The notes: generated by a model from the sequence alone, not told the origin. A stretch of DNA of 64,000 nt from Frateuria_A sp051900425 (GCF_051900425.1 NZ_JBHZGK010000001.1:310001-374000), one strand, 5' to 3'. Positions 42,694-51,503 are shown, counted from the first letter of the stretch. Numbers and translations: made by a program.

Positions 42694-43719
42694 TCACTCG
42701 ACGCCGTGCAGGAAGCGGATGAGGCCGTCGAAATACACGTGCTGGTCGTCGTACATGGCCATGTGGCTGCCCTTGGGGCAGAGCAGGAACTGGCCCTTGG
42801 GCAGGCGCTTGGCCATGCCGGCCATGTAGGCCGGCTGCATGGTGTCGTACTTCGCCGCGATCACCAGCGTGGGCACGTTGATGCGGTGCAGGTCCGCGCT
42901 GCGGTCCCAGTGTTCGAGCCGGCCGCTGGCGCCCAGTTCGCTGGGGCCCTGCATCAGCTGGTAGATGTGTTCGTTGACGTGGTTGAACGAGCGCACTACC
43001 GGCTCGGGCCACTGCGCGAAGGGCATGCGCAGCAGGTGCTTCTCGTAGTGCATCGGCATCAGGATCTGCATGTAGCGTGGATCATCGGTGCGGTGTTCCG
43101 CTTCCAGCTTCTGCACCTCGGCCAGTGCCTTCGGATCCATCGAGGGCATCAGTACCTTGCGGGCGTACTCGTTGTACGCGGGGATCGAGTCGACCATGTT
43201 CGAGATCACCAGGCACTTGAGGTGCTGCTGGTACTTGAGGGCGTACTCGATCGCCAGCACGCCGCCCCAGGAATGGCCGAGCAGGCAGAAGTCGTCCTTG
43301 TCCAGGTGCAGCGCCTGGCGCACCTGTTCGACTTCGTCGACGAAGCGGTCGGTGGTCCACAGGTCGTCGCTGCCCGGACCCTTGGGCTGCTCCGAATAGG
43401 CCGAGCCGAGCTGGTCGTAGTAGTAGTACTCGATGCCGGCAGCGGGAAAGTAACTGTCGAACGCCTCGAAGTACTCGTGCGTCATGCCCGGGCCGCCGTG
43501 CAGCAGGAGCACCTTGAGCCGGGGGTTGTTGCCCACGCGCTTGGTCCAGACCTTGAAGTGGCCCCTGGGCGTGTCGATCGTGATCATCTTCACGCCGCCG
43601 CTGAGCACGTCGTCGTGGCCTGCGTGGGAGAAATAGTCCGGTGGCGTCTGCGCGGCGTGGCTGGTGCCGACGCAGGCCAGGGCGAGGATGGCGAGCAGGG
43701 CGGGCAGTAGATGCTTCAT
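42694..43719 (-). CDS. Proline iminopeptidase-like alpha/beta hydrolase
   Basis: 341-aa exported S33-family hydrolase. It has a signal peptide (MKHLLPALLAILALACVGTSHA), the oxyanion motif LLHGGPGMTHEYF, the nucleophile elbow GHSWGG (Ser near residue 149), the acid region IAAKYDTMQP and a C-terminal His in PKGSHMAMYD. HGGPG is the mark of proline iminopeptidases. Export suggests a role in periplasmic peptide processing. ATG 43719 has GGGGGA upstream. It lies 76 bases after cfa, same strand. Confidence 0.9.
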   Translation of the reverse strand: MKHLLPALLAILALACVGTSHAAQTPPDYFSHAGHDDVLSGGVKMITIDTPRGHFKVWTKRVGNNPRLKVLLLHGGPGMTHEYFEAFDSYFPAAGIEYYYYDQLGSAYSEQPKGPGSDDLWTTDRFVDEVEQVRQALHLDKDDFCLLGHSWGGVLAIEYALKYQQHLKCLVISNMVDSIPAYNEYARKVLMPSMDPKALAEVQKLEAEHRTDDPRYMQILMPMHYEKHLLRMPFAQWPEPVVRSFNHVNEHIYQLMQGPSELGASGRLEHWDRSADLHRINVPTLVIAAKYDTMQPAYMAGMAKRLPKGQFLLCPKGSHMAMYDDQHVYFDGLIRFLHGVE

Positions 43720-43795
43720 GGCGGTCCCCCAGGGTGGCACCGCCACTATCCCGCGCCGGGGCGATCCGCTTCAACTGCCGCCGGCGTCCTGCCTG

Positions 43796-44920
43796 TCAGC
43801 GTGGCACGCGGTAGCCGCCGGGAACGCCGCGCGGGCTCAGCGTCAGTTGCCACAGCTGGTCGCGGCGGCTGCGGAACACCGCGGCGGAGACGGCCAGGTA
43901 GTAGTGCCACATGCGGCGGAAGCGCTCGTCGTAATGGTGCGACAGCGCCGGCCAGGCCGCGTCGAAGTTGGCGCGCCACGCGGTCAGCGTCCTGTCGTAG
44001 TCGGCGCCGAAGTTGTGCCAGTCCTCGACCACGAACAGGCCCTCGAGGGCGGAGGCGGTCTGGCTCATCGCCGGGATCATCGAATTGGGGAAGATGTACT
44101 TCTCGATCCACGGATCCGGTCGCGAGGGCGCGCCGTTGCTGCCGATGCAATGCAGCAGGAACAGGCCATCGTCCCGCAGGCAGCGCCGTGCCACTTCGAA
44201 ATAGCTGCGGTAATTGAGCGCGCCCACGTGCTCGAACATGCCGATCGACATGATCGCGTCGAAAGGCTCGTCCAGCTCGTGATAATCCTGCAGGCGGATT
44301 TCCACCGGCAGTCCGGCACACAGTGCCTGCGCGTACGCGGCCTGCTCCTGCGAGACGGTGATGCCCACGCCCTGGATGCCGTAGTTCTGCGCCGCGTACT
44401 TGAGTGCCTCGCCCCAGCCACAACCGATGTCGAGGACGCGCTGGCCCGGTTGCAGGCGCAGCTTGCGACAGACCAGGTCGAGCTTGGCGACCTGGGCCTC
44501 GTCCAGGTTGCCCGCCTCGGCCCAGTAGCCGCAGGAATACACGAGCCGCTCGCCCAGCATCGCCTGGAACAGGTCGTTGCCCAGGTCGTAGTGCGCCTTG
44601 CCGATCTCGAAGGCATGCTCGCCACGCTGCAGGTTCACGAAGCGCGCCTTCAGGTGCGCGATCAGCGTGTCGAGGGTTTTCAGCTCCTCGTCGATCTGCG
44701 CGCGCAGCAGGCGGGTGAACAGACCGGGCAGGTCGTCGCTGTCCCACCAGCCGTCCATGTAGGCCTCGCCCAGGCCAAGCGAGCCGTGCGCGAACACGCG
44801 GGCGTACAGGCGCTCGTCATGCACGCAGAGGTCGCAGGGTGGCTGGTCGGCGGCCCGGACACCGGCCAGCGCTAGCAGCTCGATTGCGCGTTGCTTGAGG
44901 GACTGCTGGCGGAAGGGCAT
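43796..44920 (-). CDS. cfa: Cyclopropane-fatty-acyl-phospholipid synthase
   Basis: SAM-dependent methyltransferase that adds a methylene bridge to unsaturated phospholipid acyl chains. The protein is 374 aa. An N-terminal lipid-binding domain (GEAYMDGWWDSDDLPGLFTR) is followed by HYDLGNDLF, the SAM-binding VLDIGCGWGEALKYAAQNYG, SIGMFEHVG and a C-terminal HNFGADYDRTLTAW. AGGAG lies nine bases before ATG 44920. Its start is 29 bases after the DUF190 stop, in the same string as crcB, so fluoride-riboswitch transcripts may reach it. Confidence 0.93.
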   Translation of the reverse strand: MPFRQQSLKQRAIELLALAGVRAADQPPCDLCVHDERLYARVFAHGSLGLGEAYMDGWWDSDDLPGLFTRLLRAQIDEELKTLDTLIAHLKARFVNLQRGEHAFEIGKAHYDLGNDLFQAMLGERLVYSCGYWAEAGNLDEAQVAKLDLVCRKLRLQPGQRVLDIGCGWGEALKYAAQNYGIQGVGITVSQEQAAYAQALCAGLPVEIRLQDYHELDEPFDAIMSIGMFEHVGALNYRSYFEVARRCLRDDGLFLLHCIGSNGAPSRPDPWIEKYIFPNSMIPAMSQTASALEGLFVVEDWHNFGADYDRTLTAWRANFDAAWPALSHHYDERFRRMWHYYLAVSAAVFRSRRDQLWQLTLSPRGVPGGYRVPR

Positions 44921-44949
44921 CGCGTCGCTCCTTCAGATGGCGGCACGCC

Positions 44950-45285
44950 TCACTGCGCGCCCAGAACTCCAAAGCGTATGGTCGAGGTTGCATACACCGC
45001 GTGGATGCCCGCCTCGCGCACGCGTGCGAGCAGCGCATCGGCCTGCGCCGGCGGTAGCAGGAACTCCACCTTCACCGGCAGGTCGTCGGCGAGGTCGAAG
45101 AACGCTTCCTCGTGCAGCACCCCGTGACGGCCGAAGCCGGCGGTGGCGCGGAACACCGAGCCACCGCCGATGCCCTGCCGCCTGGCCTGTTCGAGCAGCC
45201 ATTCGGACAGCAGCCTGCCGTCGTGGCGCGCGCGCAGATGCACGTAGAAGCACAATTGGACGCCTTCGGTGGTCGTGTCGCTCAC
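44950..45285 (-). CDS. DUF190 family (PII-like fold) protein
   Basis: 111-aa protein matching the DUF190 family, a PII-like ferredoxin-fold group. It has QLCFYVHLRARHDGRLLSEWLLEQARRQG, then IGGGSVFRATAGFGRHGVLH (family G-x-x-G-x-T-x-x-R pattern), FFDLADDLPVKVEFL and AIYATSTIRFG-like VYATSTIRFGVLG. It starts at GTG 45285 with AGGAG upstream. It follows crcB 10 bases after its stop. DUF190 genes are often paired with crcB, and a fluoride-related accessory role has been suggested; that is not proven. Confidence 0.88.
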   Translation of the reverse strand: MSDTTTEGVQLCFYVHLRARHDGRLLSEWLLEQARRQGIGGGSVFRATAGFGRHGVLHEEAFFDLADDLPVKVEFLLPPAQADALLARVREAGIHAVYATSTIRFGVLGAQ

Positions 45286-45295
45286 GGTGATGCTC

Positions 45296-45685
45296 CTAGA
45301 GGACGCGCAACAGGCCGCGCGCAATCGCGATGCCCAGCAGAGTCAGGCTGATCGAGCCGACCAGGTGCACCAGCAGGTGGCCGGCGAACCACAGGTACTG
45401 CTGGCGCAGCAGCAAGGTGGAGGATTCGGCCGAGAAGGTGGAGAAGGTGGTCAGGCCGCCGAGGAAACCGGTGAACACGAACAGGCGCAGTTCCGGCGGA
45501 AGGGTCTGGAAGTGGTCCCATACGCCCAGCGCGCCGCCCATCAGCAGGCCGCCGAGCAGGTTGGCTGCCAGCGTGCCCGGCGGCAGCGTGGGAAAGACGT
45601 GGTTGAGCAGGCTGCCGAGCAGCCAGCGCAGCCAGCAGCCAAGCGCGCCGCCGAAGCCGATCGCAAGGAATCCGGTGTAGCCCAC
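45296..45685 (-). CDS. crcB: Fluoride channel CrcB (Fluc)
   Basis: 129-aa four-helix dual-topology fluoride exporter. It has GFGGALGCWLRWLLGSLL at the start, the pore asparagine region ANLLGGLLMGGALG, and the characteristic TGFLGGLTTFSTFSAE with the phenylalanine box. The start is a GTG at 45685 with GGGGAGG seven to eight bases upstream. It is the first gene after the fluoride riboswitch and is followed closely by DUF190. Confidence 0.95.
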   Translation of the reverse strand: MGYTGFLAIGFGGALGCWLRWLLGSLLNHVFPTLPPGTLAANLLGGLLMGGALGVWDHFQTLPPELRLFVFTGFLGGLTTFSTFSAESSTLLLRQQYLWFAGHLLVHLVGSISLTLLGIAIARGLLRVL

Positions 45686-45764
45686 GAGAGCGCCTCCCCT
45701 GAAAGGTCGAAATCGCCGGACCTGCGCGCTGCGGGCACACGCCCGCACCCGGAGCATCCGGTGT

Positions 45765-45831
45765 GCAGGCATCATCAACCCCTCGGGCGGGGCGGTTCGT
45801 TCCGCGAGGAACGGGAGGCATGCCATCTCCC
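45765..45831 (-). ncRNA. Fluoride riboswitch (crcB motif)
   Basis: On the minus strand the RNA begins GGGAGAUGGCAUGCCUCCC, continues to AACCGCC and ends GGUUGAUGAUGCCUGC. These are the conserved blocks of the crcB motif (GGAGAUGGCAU, AACCGC, UGAUGAUGCCU), as in the Pseudomonas syringae example. It starts just downstream of a promoter and lies 80 bases before the crcB GTG. A stem TGCGGGC / GCCCGCA follows at 45730-45747 without a U-run, so control is probably at translation or by a weak terminator. Confidence 0.95.
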
Positions 45832-45840
45832 ATCCGGCGC

Positions 45841-45870
45841 ATGCTAGCCGATGGCCGTGTGCCAGGCCAA
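45841..45870 (-). promoter_or_regulatory. Probable sigma-70 promoter for the crcB operon
   Basis: Minus-strand -35 TTGGCC (45870-45865), an 18-base spacer and -10 TAGCAT (45846-45841) predict a start near 45835, four bases before the riboswitch aptamer. The position agrees with a riboswitch at the 5' end. Confidence 0.7.
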
Positions 45871-46012
45871 CGCTACGCGGGCTTTGCAGGAGCCCCCGCT
45901 CGTGCGCCACGCTCCTTCTGCCGCCATGGAAGCGCGTGGCCCGCGATCGGGCTGCTGCCGGGGCAACGCGGGGCCGCGTGGCATACTCGCCGCCGCTCCC
46001 CGGCCCCATCCG

Positions 46013-47269
46013 ATGACCACGACTCCTCCCCCCATCCGGCGCAGCCTGCCATGGCTGCTGGCCGCGCTGTCGATGATCGGCCCGTTCTCGATCGACGCCG
46101 TGTTCCCGGCGTTCCCGTTGATCGGGTCGCGCTTCGGCGTGGACGAGGTGGCCCTGCAACAGCTCCTGAGCATCTACCTGCTGACCTACGCGGTGATGAG
46201 CCTGTTCCACGGGGCGATTTCCGATGCGGTCGGGCGCAAGCCGGTGATCGTGGCGGGCATGCTCGGCTACGCGGCCGCCTCTGCTGGCGCCGCGCTGTCG
46301 ACCTCCTTCGGCATGTTGCTGGTGTGTCGCGGTATCCAGGGCGCCTGCGCCGGCGCTGGCCTGGTGGTGGGGCGCGCGGTGATCCGCGACAGCCTCGAGG
46401 GCGAGGCGGCGCAGCGGCTGATGTCGCAGGTGATGATGATCTTCGGCGTGGCGCCGGTGATCGCGCCGATGGTGGGCGCCCAGCTGCTCGGGCTCGATGG
46501 CTGGCACGGCATCTTCTGGGTGCTGACCGGCTTCACCCTGATGCTGGCGGCACTGCTGCTGTGGCAACTGGACGAAACCCACCCGGCGGCGGCACGCAGC
46601 CGTTTCGCGCTGAAACCCTTGCTCGCCGGCTACGTGGCGTTCGGACGCGACCGGCCGTTCTGGCCGCTGCTCGTCTCCTGCTCGGTGAACTTCGCCGGGC
46701 TGTTCCTGTTCATCGCCTCGGCGCCGCGGATCATCCGCGGGCTGCTCGGGCTGTCGGCGCAGGGCTTCCCCTGGCTGTTCATCCCGGTGGTGGTCGGCCT
46801 GGTGGGGGGCGCCTGGATATCCGGGCGGCTGGCCGGTCGCCGCGGCGTGGGCTTCACCGTGAACCTCGGTTACGCGGTGATGTTGCTGGCCTGCGCGTCG
46901 CACCTGGTCCTCGCCCTGGCGTTCCCGCAGCCGCGGCTGCCCTGGTCGATGCTGCCGCTGGTGCTGCACGGCGTGGGCGTGCAGCTGGCCTTCCCGACGC
47001 TGACCCTGTTGCTGCTGGACCGCTTCCCGCACAGGCGCGGCGGCATCTCCTCGGTGCAGGCTTTCGCCAGCCTGCTGCTCAACGGCGCCGTGGCGGGCGT
47101 GCTCTCGCCCATGCTCTCGACCAGCCTGCTGCACCTGGCGCTGGGGGCGAGCGTGTTGACGGTGATCGGCGTGCTGTCGTGGGCCTGGTACCAGCGCATC
47201 ATCCGCACCCCGCGGACGCCGCCGCCGCGCGACATCGAGCTGCAGGCCCAGATCGCCGAACCGCGCTGA
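46013..47269 (+). CDS. Bcr/CflA family MFS efflux transporter
   Basis: 418-aa major-facilitator transporter with 12 predicted membrane segments. It has SIDAVFPAFPLIGSRFGV early, SDAVGRKPVIVAGMLGYAA (the family G-x-x-D-x-x-G-R-K motif in loop 2-3), CRGIQGACAGAGLVVGRAVIRD in helix 5 and HGVGVQLAFPTL in helix 10. It is most like drug-resistance pumps of the Bcr/CflA type (chloramphenicol/bicyclomycin), but the substrate is unknown. ATG 46013 fits the first helix. It is divergent from crcB. Confidence 0.9.
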   Translation: MTTTPPPIRRSLPWLLAALSMIGPFSIDAVFPAFPLIGSRFGVDEVALQQLLSIYLLTYAVMSLFHGAISDAVGRKPVIVAGMLGYAAASAGAALSTSFGMLLVCRGIQGACAGAGLVVGRAVIRDSLEGEAAQRLMSQVMMIFGVAPVIAPMVGAQLLGLDGWHGIFWVLTGFTLMLAALLLWQLDETHPAAARSRFALKPLLAGYVAFGRDRPFWPLLVSCSVNFAGLFLFIASAPRIIRGLLGLSAQGFPWLFIPVVVGLVGGAWISGRLAGRRGVGFTVNLGYAVMLLACASHLVLALAFPQPRLPWSMLPLVLHGVGVQLAFPTLTLLLLDRFPHRRGGISSVQAFASLLLNGAVAGVLSPMLSTSLLHLALGASVLTVIGVLSWAWYQRIIRTPRTPPPRDIELQAQIAEPR

Positions 47270-47423
47270 CTGTCGCGGGCGTGTCCGCGGACACCGGCCC
47301 CGGCGTGACTTTCGCCAGTCGGCGTAGTGGGGATGGCCGTCTATCCTTGCGACATCCCCCCGCTTCCCCTTGCCGATGCGCCCACCCGATCGACGCTCGT
47401 TCCGACCCCATGCCCCGCGTGCC

Positions 47424-49646
47424 ATGCGCGCGCTGGCCTTGCCGCTGGCACTGCTGCTGGCCACACCGGCCATGGCGGTCGACGTGGACGGCCACATCGA
47501 CCCGGTCGAATGGCAGGGCGCAAAGCACATCACCGATTTCCGCAAGGTGCAGCCGCTCAATGGCGAGCCGGGCAGCCTGCCGACGGAAGCCTGGGTGCTG
47601 TCCACGCCGGACGGCCTGGCGATCGCCTTCCGCTGCACCCAGCCGCCGGGCGTGCCGCGCACGCACCAGCGCATCCGCCGCGATGAACAGGCGCAGGTCG
47701 ACCGCGTGAACCTGATGGTCGACTTCGACGGCGACGGGCGCACCGGCTACAACTTCATGGTCACCCTTACCGACGACCTCAACGACGCGGTACTGACCAA
47801 CGAGAGCCGCTTCAACACCGACTGGGACGGCAACTGGAAGCACGCCGTCAGTGAGGATGCGCAGGGCTGGTCGGTGGAGATGCTGATTCCCTGGTACATC
47901 GCGCCGATGCGCAAGGCGGTCGGTGGCGAGCGCACCATTGGGCTGTACCTGGACCGCGTGATCGGCTCGACCGGCGAGCGCGACGCCTGGCCGGTGGCGA
48001 GCTTCAACAAGCCGCGCTTCCTCTCCGATTTCACGCCGGTGACGCTGCCGGCGTACACGCAGTCGCTGTTCGCGATCACGCCGTACGCGGTGGCCATCCG
48101 CGACCAGGTGCGCGGCGACAACACCTTCGACGGCGGCGCGGACATCTTCTGGAAGCCCAACGGCCAGACCCAGTTGACCGCGACGATCAATCCGGACTTC
48201 GGCCAGGTGGAAAGCGACGACCTGGTGGTCAACTTCGGCGCGGAAGAAACCTTCTTCACCGACAAGCGTCCGTTCTTCACCGAGAACCAGGGCATCTTCG
48301 ACTTCAGCATGCTGATCGACAACAGCCAGCTGATCTACACCCGCCGGGTCGGCGGGCCGTCCGACGACGGCAACGGATCGGGCGACGTGACCGGTGCGCT
48401 CAAGCTCAACGGCAGCGTGGGCGCGACCCGCTACGGCGTGATGGCGGCGCAGGAAAGCGGCGACGCCGGGCGCACCTTCTCGGCGTTGCGGCTGATCCAC
48501 GACTTCGGCTCGCAGACGCTGGGCATGGAGGCGACGCGGGTGGATCGCCCGTGGCTGGATCGCGACGCCGACGTGCTGGGCATCGACCACCGCTGGCAGC
48601 CCAACGACAAACTCACTGTCACCAGCAACGTGGTCGGCAGCGCGATCGACCAGCACGGCACCACCACGCGCGGCTACGGCGCCACGTCGGTCGTCGAGTA
48701 CGAAATGAACGAGCGCTGGACGCAGGAGTGGCTGGGCATGCACTTCGACGACAGGCTCGACCTCAACGACTTCGGCTACCTGCCGCGCAACAGCCTCAAC
48801 TACGTCCACTACGAGGTGCGCCGCCGCTTCGCCGACCTGCCGGCCGGCTCGCGCTACGCCTCGCACGTATGGCACTGGCGCGTGGTCGGCATGGACAACG
48901 ACCACGGCCTGTCGCTGCAGCGGCAGTTCCGGGTGATCCGCGAGAGCCAGTTGCGCGACGGCGGCGAGGCGGATTGGCAACTCAACCTCAACGCGCCCGC
49001 GCACGACGACGAACTGACCCGCGGGCACGGCGCCCTGCGTACGCCACTCAATGCCGTGCTGGACTGGGAACGCCAGAGCCCGCGCAAGGGCAACTGGGCG
49101 TGGGAATCCGAAGTGGAGTTGATGGGCAGCGACCGGGTCGGCCTGCACCGCATCGGTTATGCGGCTACTTTCCAGCCGACCTACTTCATCAACGACGCCT
49201 TCAGCGTCTTCACTGGCGTGACTTACCAGTTCAACCCCGACTGGCTGGTCTGGCAGCACGACAACCTCATCGGCAGCTTCGACAGCCACCAGGTGATGCT
49301 CGACGCGGGCGTCAACTGGAACATCGGCAGTCGCCAGGAACTGCGCGTCAAGCTGCAGGCATTGGGGCTGGACGCGCAGTTGCTGCAGGCCTATCGCGTC
49401 AGTGGCGACATGCGTGCCGTGGCCGTGGACGATCCGGTGAACGACTTCAGCGTGCGCAACCTCGGTTTCCAGATCCGCTACCGCTACGAGCTGGCGCCGC
49501 TGTCGGACCTGTACGTGGTGTACGGCCGTGGTGGCTACGCATTCGATCCGCTCTACCGCGAAGCCGGCAGCCAGTTCAGCCGCAGCTTCGACCTGCGCGA
49601 CAGCGAGCAGTTGCTGGTCAAGCTGGCGTACCGCTTCGAGCTTTGA
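47424..49646 (+). CDS. DUF5916 domain outer-membrane protein
   Basis: 740-aa exported protein. It has a signal peptide (MRALALPLALLLATPAMA), then a CBM9-like N-terminal domain (VDVDGHIDPVEWQGAKHIT with VNLMVDFDGDGRTGYNF). A large region follows with FFTDKRPFFTENQGIFDF and then repeated beta-strand stretches ending LVKLAYRFEL, a C-terminal aromatic-like end typical of outer-membrane barrels. DUF5916 proteins of Xanthomonads and Bacteroidota are uncharacterised; a carbohydrate or siderophore role is guesswork. I use ATG 47424; a TTG at 47370 or ATG at 47376 is possible. Confidence 0.85.
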   Translation: MRALALPLALLLATPAMAVDVDGHIDPVEWQGAKHITDFRKVQPLNGEPGSLPTEAWVLSTPDGLAIAFRCTQPPGVPRTHQRIRRDEQAQVDRVNLMVDFDGDGRTGYNFMVTLTDDLNDAVLTNESRFNTDWDGNWKHAVSEDAQGWSVEMLIPWYIAPMRKAVGGERTIGLYLDRVIGSTGERDAWPVASFNKPRFLSDFTPVTLPAYTQSLFAITPYAVAIRDQVRGDNTFDGGADIFWKPNGQTQLTATINPDFGQVESDDLVVNFGAEETFFTDKRPFFTENQGIFDFSMLIDNSQLIYTRRVGGPSDDGNGSGDVTGALKLNGSVGATRYGVMAAQESGDAGRTFSALRLIHDFGSQTLGMEATRVDRPWLDRDADVLGIDHRWQPNDKLTVTSNVVGSAIDQHGTTTRGYGATSVVEYEMNERWTQEWLGMHFDDRLDLNDFGYLPRNSLNYVHYEVRRRFADLPAGSRYASHVWHWRVVGMDNDHGLSLQRQFRVIRESQLRDGGEADWQLNLNAPAHDDELTRGHGALRTPLNAVLDWERQSPRKGNWAWESEVELMGSDRVGLHRIGYAATFQPTYFINDAFSVFTGVTYQFNPDWLVWQHDNLIGSFDSHQVMLDAGVNWNIGSRQELRVKLQALGLDAQLLQAYRVSGDMRAVAVDDPVNDFSVRNLGFQIRYRYELAPLSDLYVVYGRGGYAFDPLYREAGSQFSRSFDLRDSEQLLVKLAYRFEL

Positions 49647-49687
49647 TCGGCGCGGAATGGGCCACCGCCCCGCGCCTCGCTCCCAAA

Positions 49688-49828
49688 GGCGCCCCTATCC
49701 GCCTGTCGGCACCTTCCCCCGCGTTCGCAGGGGAAGGCTCGGTGGCGCGGCATCCGGGACGGCGTGGAGCCGCGTGCTGATCCTTCCCCCGTTTGACGGG
49801 GGAAGGTGCCCGAAGGGCGGATGGGTGG
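49688..49828. repeat. Family-C REP-like pair
   Basis: Mirror-image units lie at 49688-49738 (GCGCCCCTATCCGCCTGTCG then CCTTCCCCCG..AGGGGAAGG) and 49780-49828 (CCTTCCCCCG..CGGGGGAAGG then GCCCGAAGGGCGGATGGG). Same layout as 27.3 and 20.7 kb. Confidence 0.85.
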
Positions 49829-49898
49829 CGCCTTGCGGAAGAACCCCGCTTTCCCCGCCTCCGTCGAACGTTGACGCCACGCGGAGCATGCTGCGCCC

Positions 49899-50522
49899 AT
49901 GACCCCCGACTTCATCGCCTCGCTGCTCGGCCGGCCGGCCACCGTGCTGCCGCGCGCGTTCTTTGCTCGCGATCCGCGCGCGGTGGCCCCCGAGCTTCTC
50001 AACAAGGTGCTGTTGAACGCGGACGGGCGCAGCGGGCGCATCGTCGAGACCGAGGCGTACTGCGGCGCCATTGATCCGGCCGCGCACTCGTGGCGCGGAC
50101 GCACCGCGCGCAACGCCACCATGTTCGGTCCGCCGGGGTTGCTCTATGTGTACTTCACCTATGGCATGCACTGGTGCTGCAACCCGGTGTGCGGCGAGGA
50201 GGGCGAGGGCGTGGCGGTGCTCCTGCGCGCGCTGGCGCCGTTGACCGGATTGGCTGCGATGCGCGCGGCGCGACCGAACTGCAGGCACGACCGCGATCTC
50301 TGCCGTGGGCCGGCCCGCCTGTGCCAGGCGCTGGGGATCGACGGGGCACGGGATGGTATCGACTTGGTCGATGGAACCGGCGGGTTCGCCGTTGTCGACG
50401 ATGGCGTGCTGCCGCCCGCCGAACCGGCGGCATCGCCGCGGATCGGCATCACACGCGCGGCAGAGGAGCCCTGGCGTTGGTATGTGGCCGGCGATCGGCA
50501 CGTGTCCGGCAAGCGCGGTTGA
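49899..50522 (+). CDS. 3-methyladenine DNA glycosylase (AAG type)
   Basis: 207-aa monofunctional DNA glycosylase of the AAG/MPG family that excises alkylated and deaminated purines. Typical stretches are LPRAFFARDPRAVAPELLNK, RIVETEAYCGAIDPAAHSWRG with the catalytic glutamate, NATMFGPPGLLYVYFTYGMH and CNPVCGEEGEGVAVLLRAL, plus RGPARLCQALGI. ATG 49899 opens MTPDFIASLLG. It is followed 58 bases later by chaB. Confidence 0.93.
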   Translation: MTPDFIASLLGRPATVLPRAFFARDPRAVAPELLNKVLLNADGRSGRIVETEAYCGAIDPAAHSWRGRTARNATMFGPPGLLYVYFTYGMHWCCNPVCGEEGEGVAVLLRALAPLTGLAAMRAARPNCRHDRDLCRGPARLCQALGIDGARDGIDLVDGTGGFAVVDDGVLPPAEPAASPRIGITRAAEEPWRWYVAGDRHVSGKRG

Positions 50523-50580
50523 CGCGCGTTTGATGCTGGCAGGCGGACGGTGGTGTCCCCCCAAACCAGGAGGCCGAGCC

Positions 50581-50808
50581 ATGCCGTACAAATCCACCCG
50601 CGACCTGCCCGAGTCCGTGCGCGACAACCTGCCGCCGCACGCCCAGGACATTTTCAAGGAAGCGTTCAACAGCGCCTGGGACGAGTATGCGGATCCGGAC
50701 AAGCGACGGGGCAAGGAATCGCAGGAAGAGGTGTCGTTCAAGGTCGCCTGGTCGGCGGTGAAGAACGAGTACGAGAAGGGCGACGACGACAAGTGGCACC
50801 GGAAGTAG
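50581..50808 (+). CDS. chaB: ChaB family protein
   Basis: 75-aa protein of the ChaB family, with MPYKSTRDLPESVRDNLPPH and AQDIFKEAFNSAWDEYADPD. AFKVAWSAVKNEYEK-like FKVAWSAVKNEYEKG and KWHRK close it. ChaB was named as a regulator of the ChaA cation antiporter, but no chaA is nearby. It has a textbook ribosome binding site (AGGAGG nine bases before the ATG). The start at 50581 is set by that site. Confidence 0.92.
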   Translation: MPYKSTRDLPESVRDNLPPHAQDIFKEAFNSAWDEYADPDKRRGKESQEEVSFKVAWSAVKNEYEKGDDDKWHRK

Positions 50809-50819
50809 CTCGCGCGATC

Positions 50820-50965
50820 TTTCCCCCGAGCGCGGGGAAGGTGCCCGGAGGGCGGATGGCGGAAGCCTTGCGGGAATGACCGGCGCCAGCTATCACAACG
50901 CGAGAGCGAGCCTCTCCGCGAGCCCCTGCCACTCACCCAAGCCCTCGCCCCGTAGGGGAGAGGGG
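50820..50965. repeat. Family-C and family-B REP-like units
   Basis: A single family-C unit is at 50820-50862 (TTTCCCCCGAGCGCGGGGAA, then GGTGCCCGGAGGGCGGATGG). A diverged family-B unit is at 50924-50965 (CCACTCACCCAAGCCCTCGC, then CCCCGTAGGGGAGAGGGG). They fill the gap between the convergent chaB and HExxH genes. Confidence 0.75.
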
Positions 50966-50973
50966 ACTGAGCC

Positions 50974-51441
50974 TCAGGCCAGGTTGCGCGTCTTCAGGAA
51001 CGCCAGCGCCTCGGCCGCATCCTGCTCGAACCACGCCCGCGTCGAGCCCAGCCGGAAGCTGTAGCCCCAGGCATCCATGTCGGTCATCAGCCGCGCGCGA
51101 CCGACCCCGGGCAGCGCATCGGCGAGCAGGATCTGCAGGTAGCAGGTGGCGTCTTCTTCCTCGACCGAATCGGTGGCATCGGTATGCACCTGACTGCGCC
51201 GCTCCGCTGGCAACACCAGCAGATGGCAGGCCTCGTGCAGCAGCGAGTGCACCGGCGTGTCGTCGCGCGCGTAGACGGTGGTGCCGATGATGCCGGCCTC
51301 CTCGTCACCCCAGAAGCTTCCGGGGATCGGTTCGCCGGCGGGCACGCGGCGAAGCGCCAGGCCGCGGCGGGCGAGCAGGGCGGTGGGAGCCTCGTAGCCG
51401 ATGTCGGCAAGGCGCAGGACGTCAGGAGTGTTCATGGGCAT
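50974..51441 (-). CDS. Uncharacterised protein with HExxH zinc motif
   Basis: 155-aa cytosolic protein of unknown family. Visible is LLHEACHLLVLP with an HExxH zinc-binding sequence near residue 70. Further acidic residues (SVEEEDATCYLQILLAD) follow about 25 residues later and could supply a third ligand. The N-terminal part (LRLADIGYEAPTALLARRG, FWGDEEAGIIGTTVYARDD) resembles no family I can name. It lies 62 bases after minE on the same strand, and may belong to the min operon. Start MPMNT at 51441 or MNT at 51435. Confidence 0.8.
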   Translation of the reverse strand: MPMNTPDVLRLADIGYEAPTALLARRGLALRRVPAGEPIPGSFWGDEEAGIIGTTVYARDDTPVHSLLHEACHLLVLPAERRSQVHTDATDSVEEEDATCYLQILLADALPGVGRARLMTDMDAWGYSFRLGSTRAWFEQDAAEALAFLKTRNLA

Positions 51442-51503
51442 GGGGCGGGCTCGAGCCCGCCGCTGTGGCGACGCAAGGTGGGCTCAAAGCCCACCCTGCG
51501 GGT

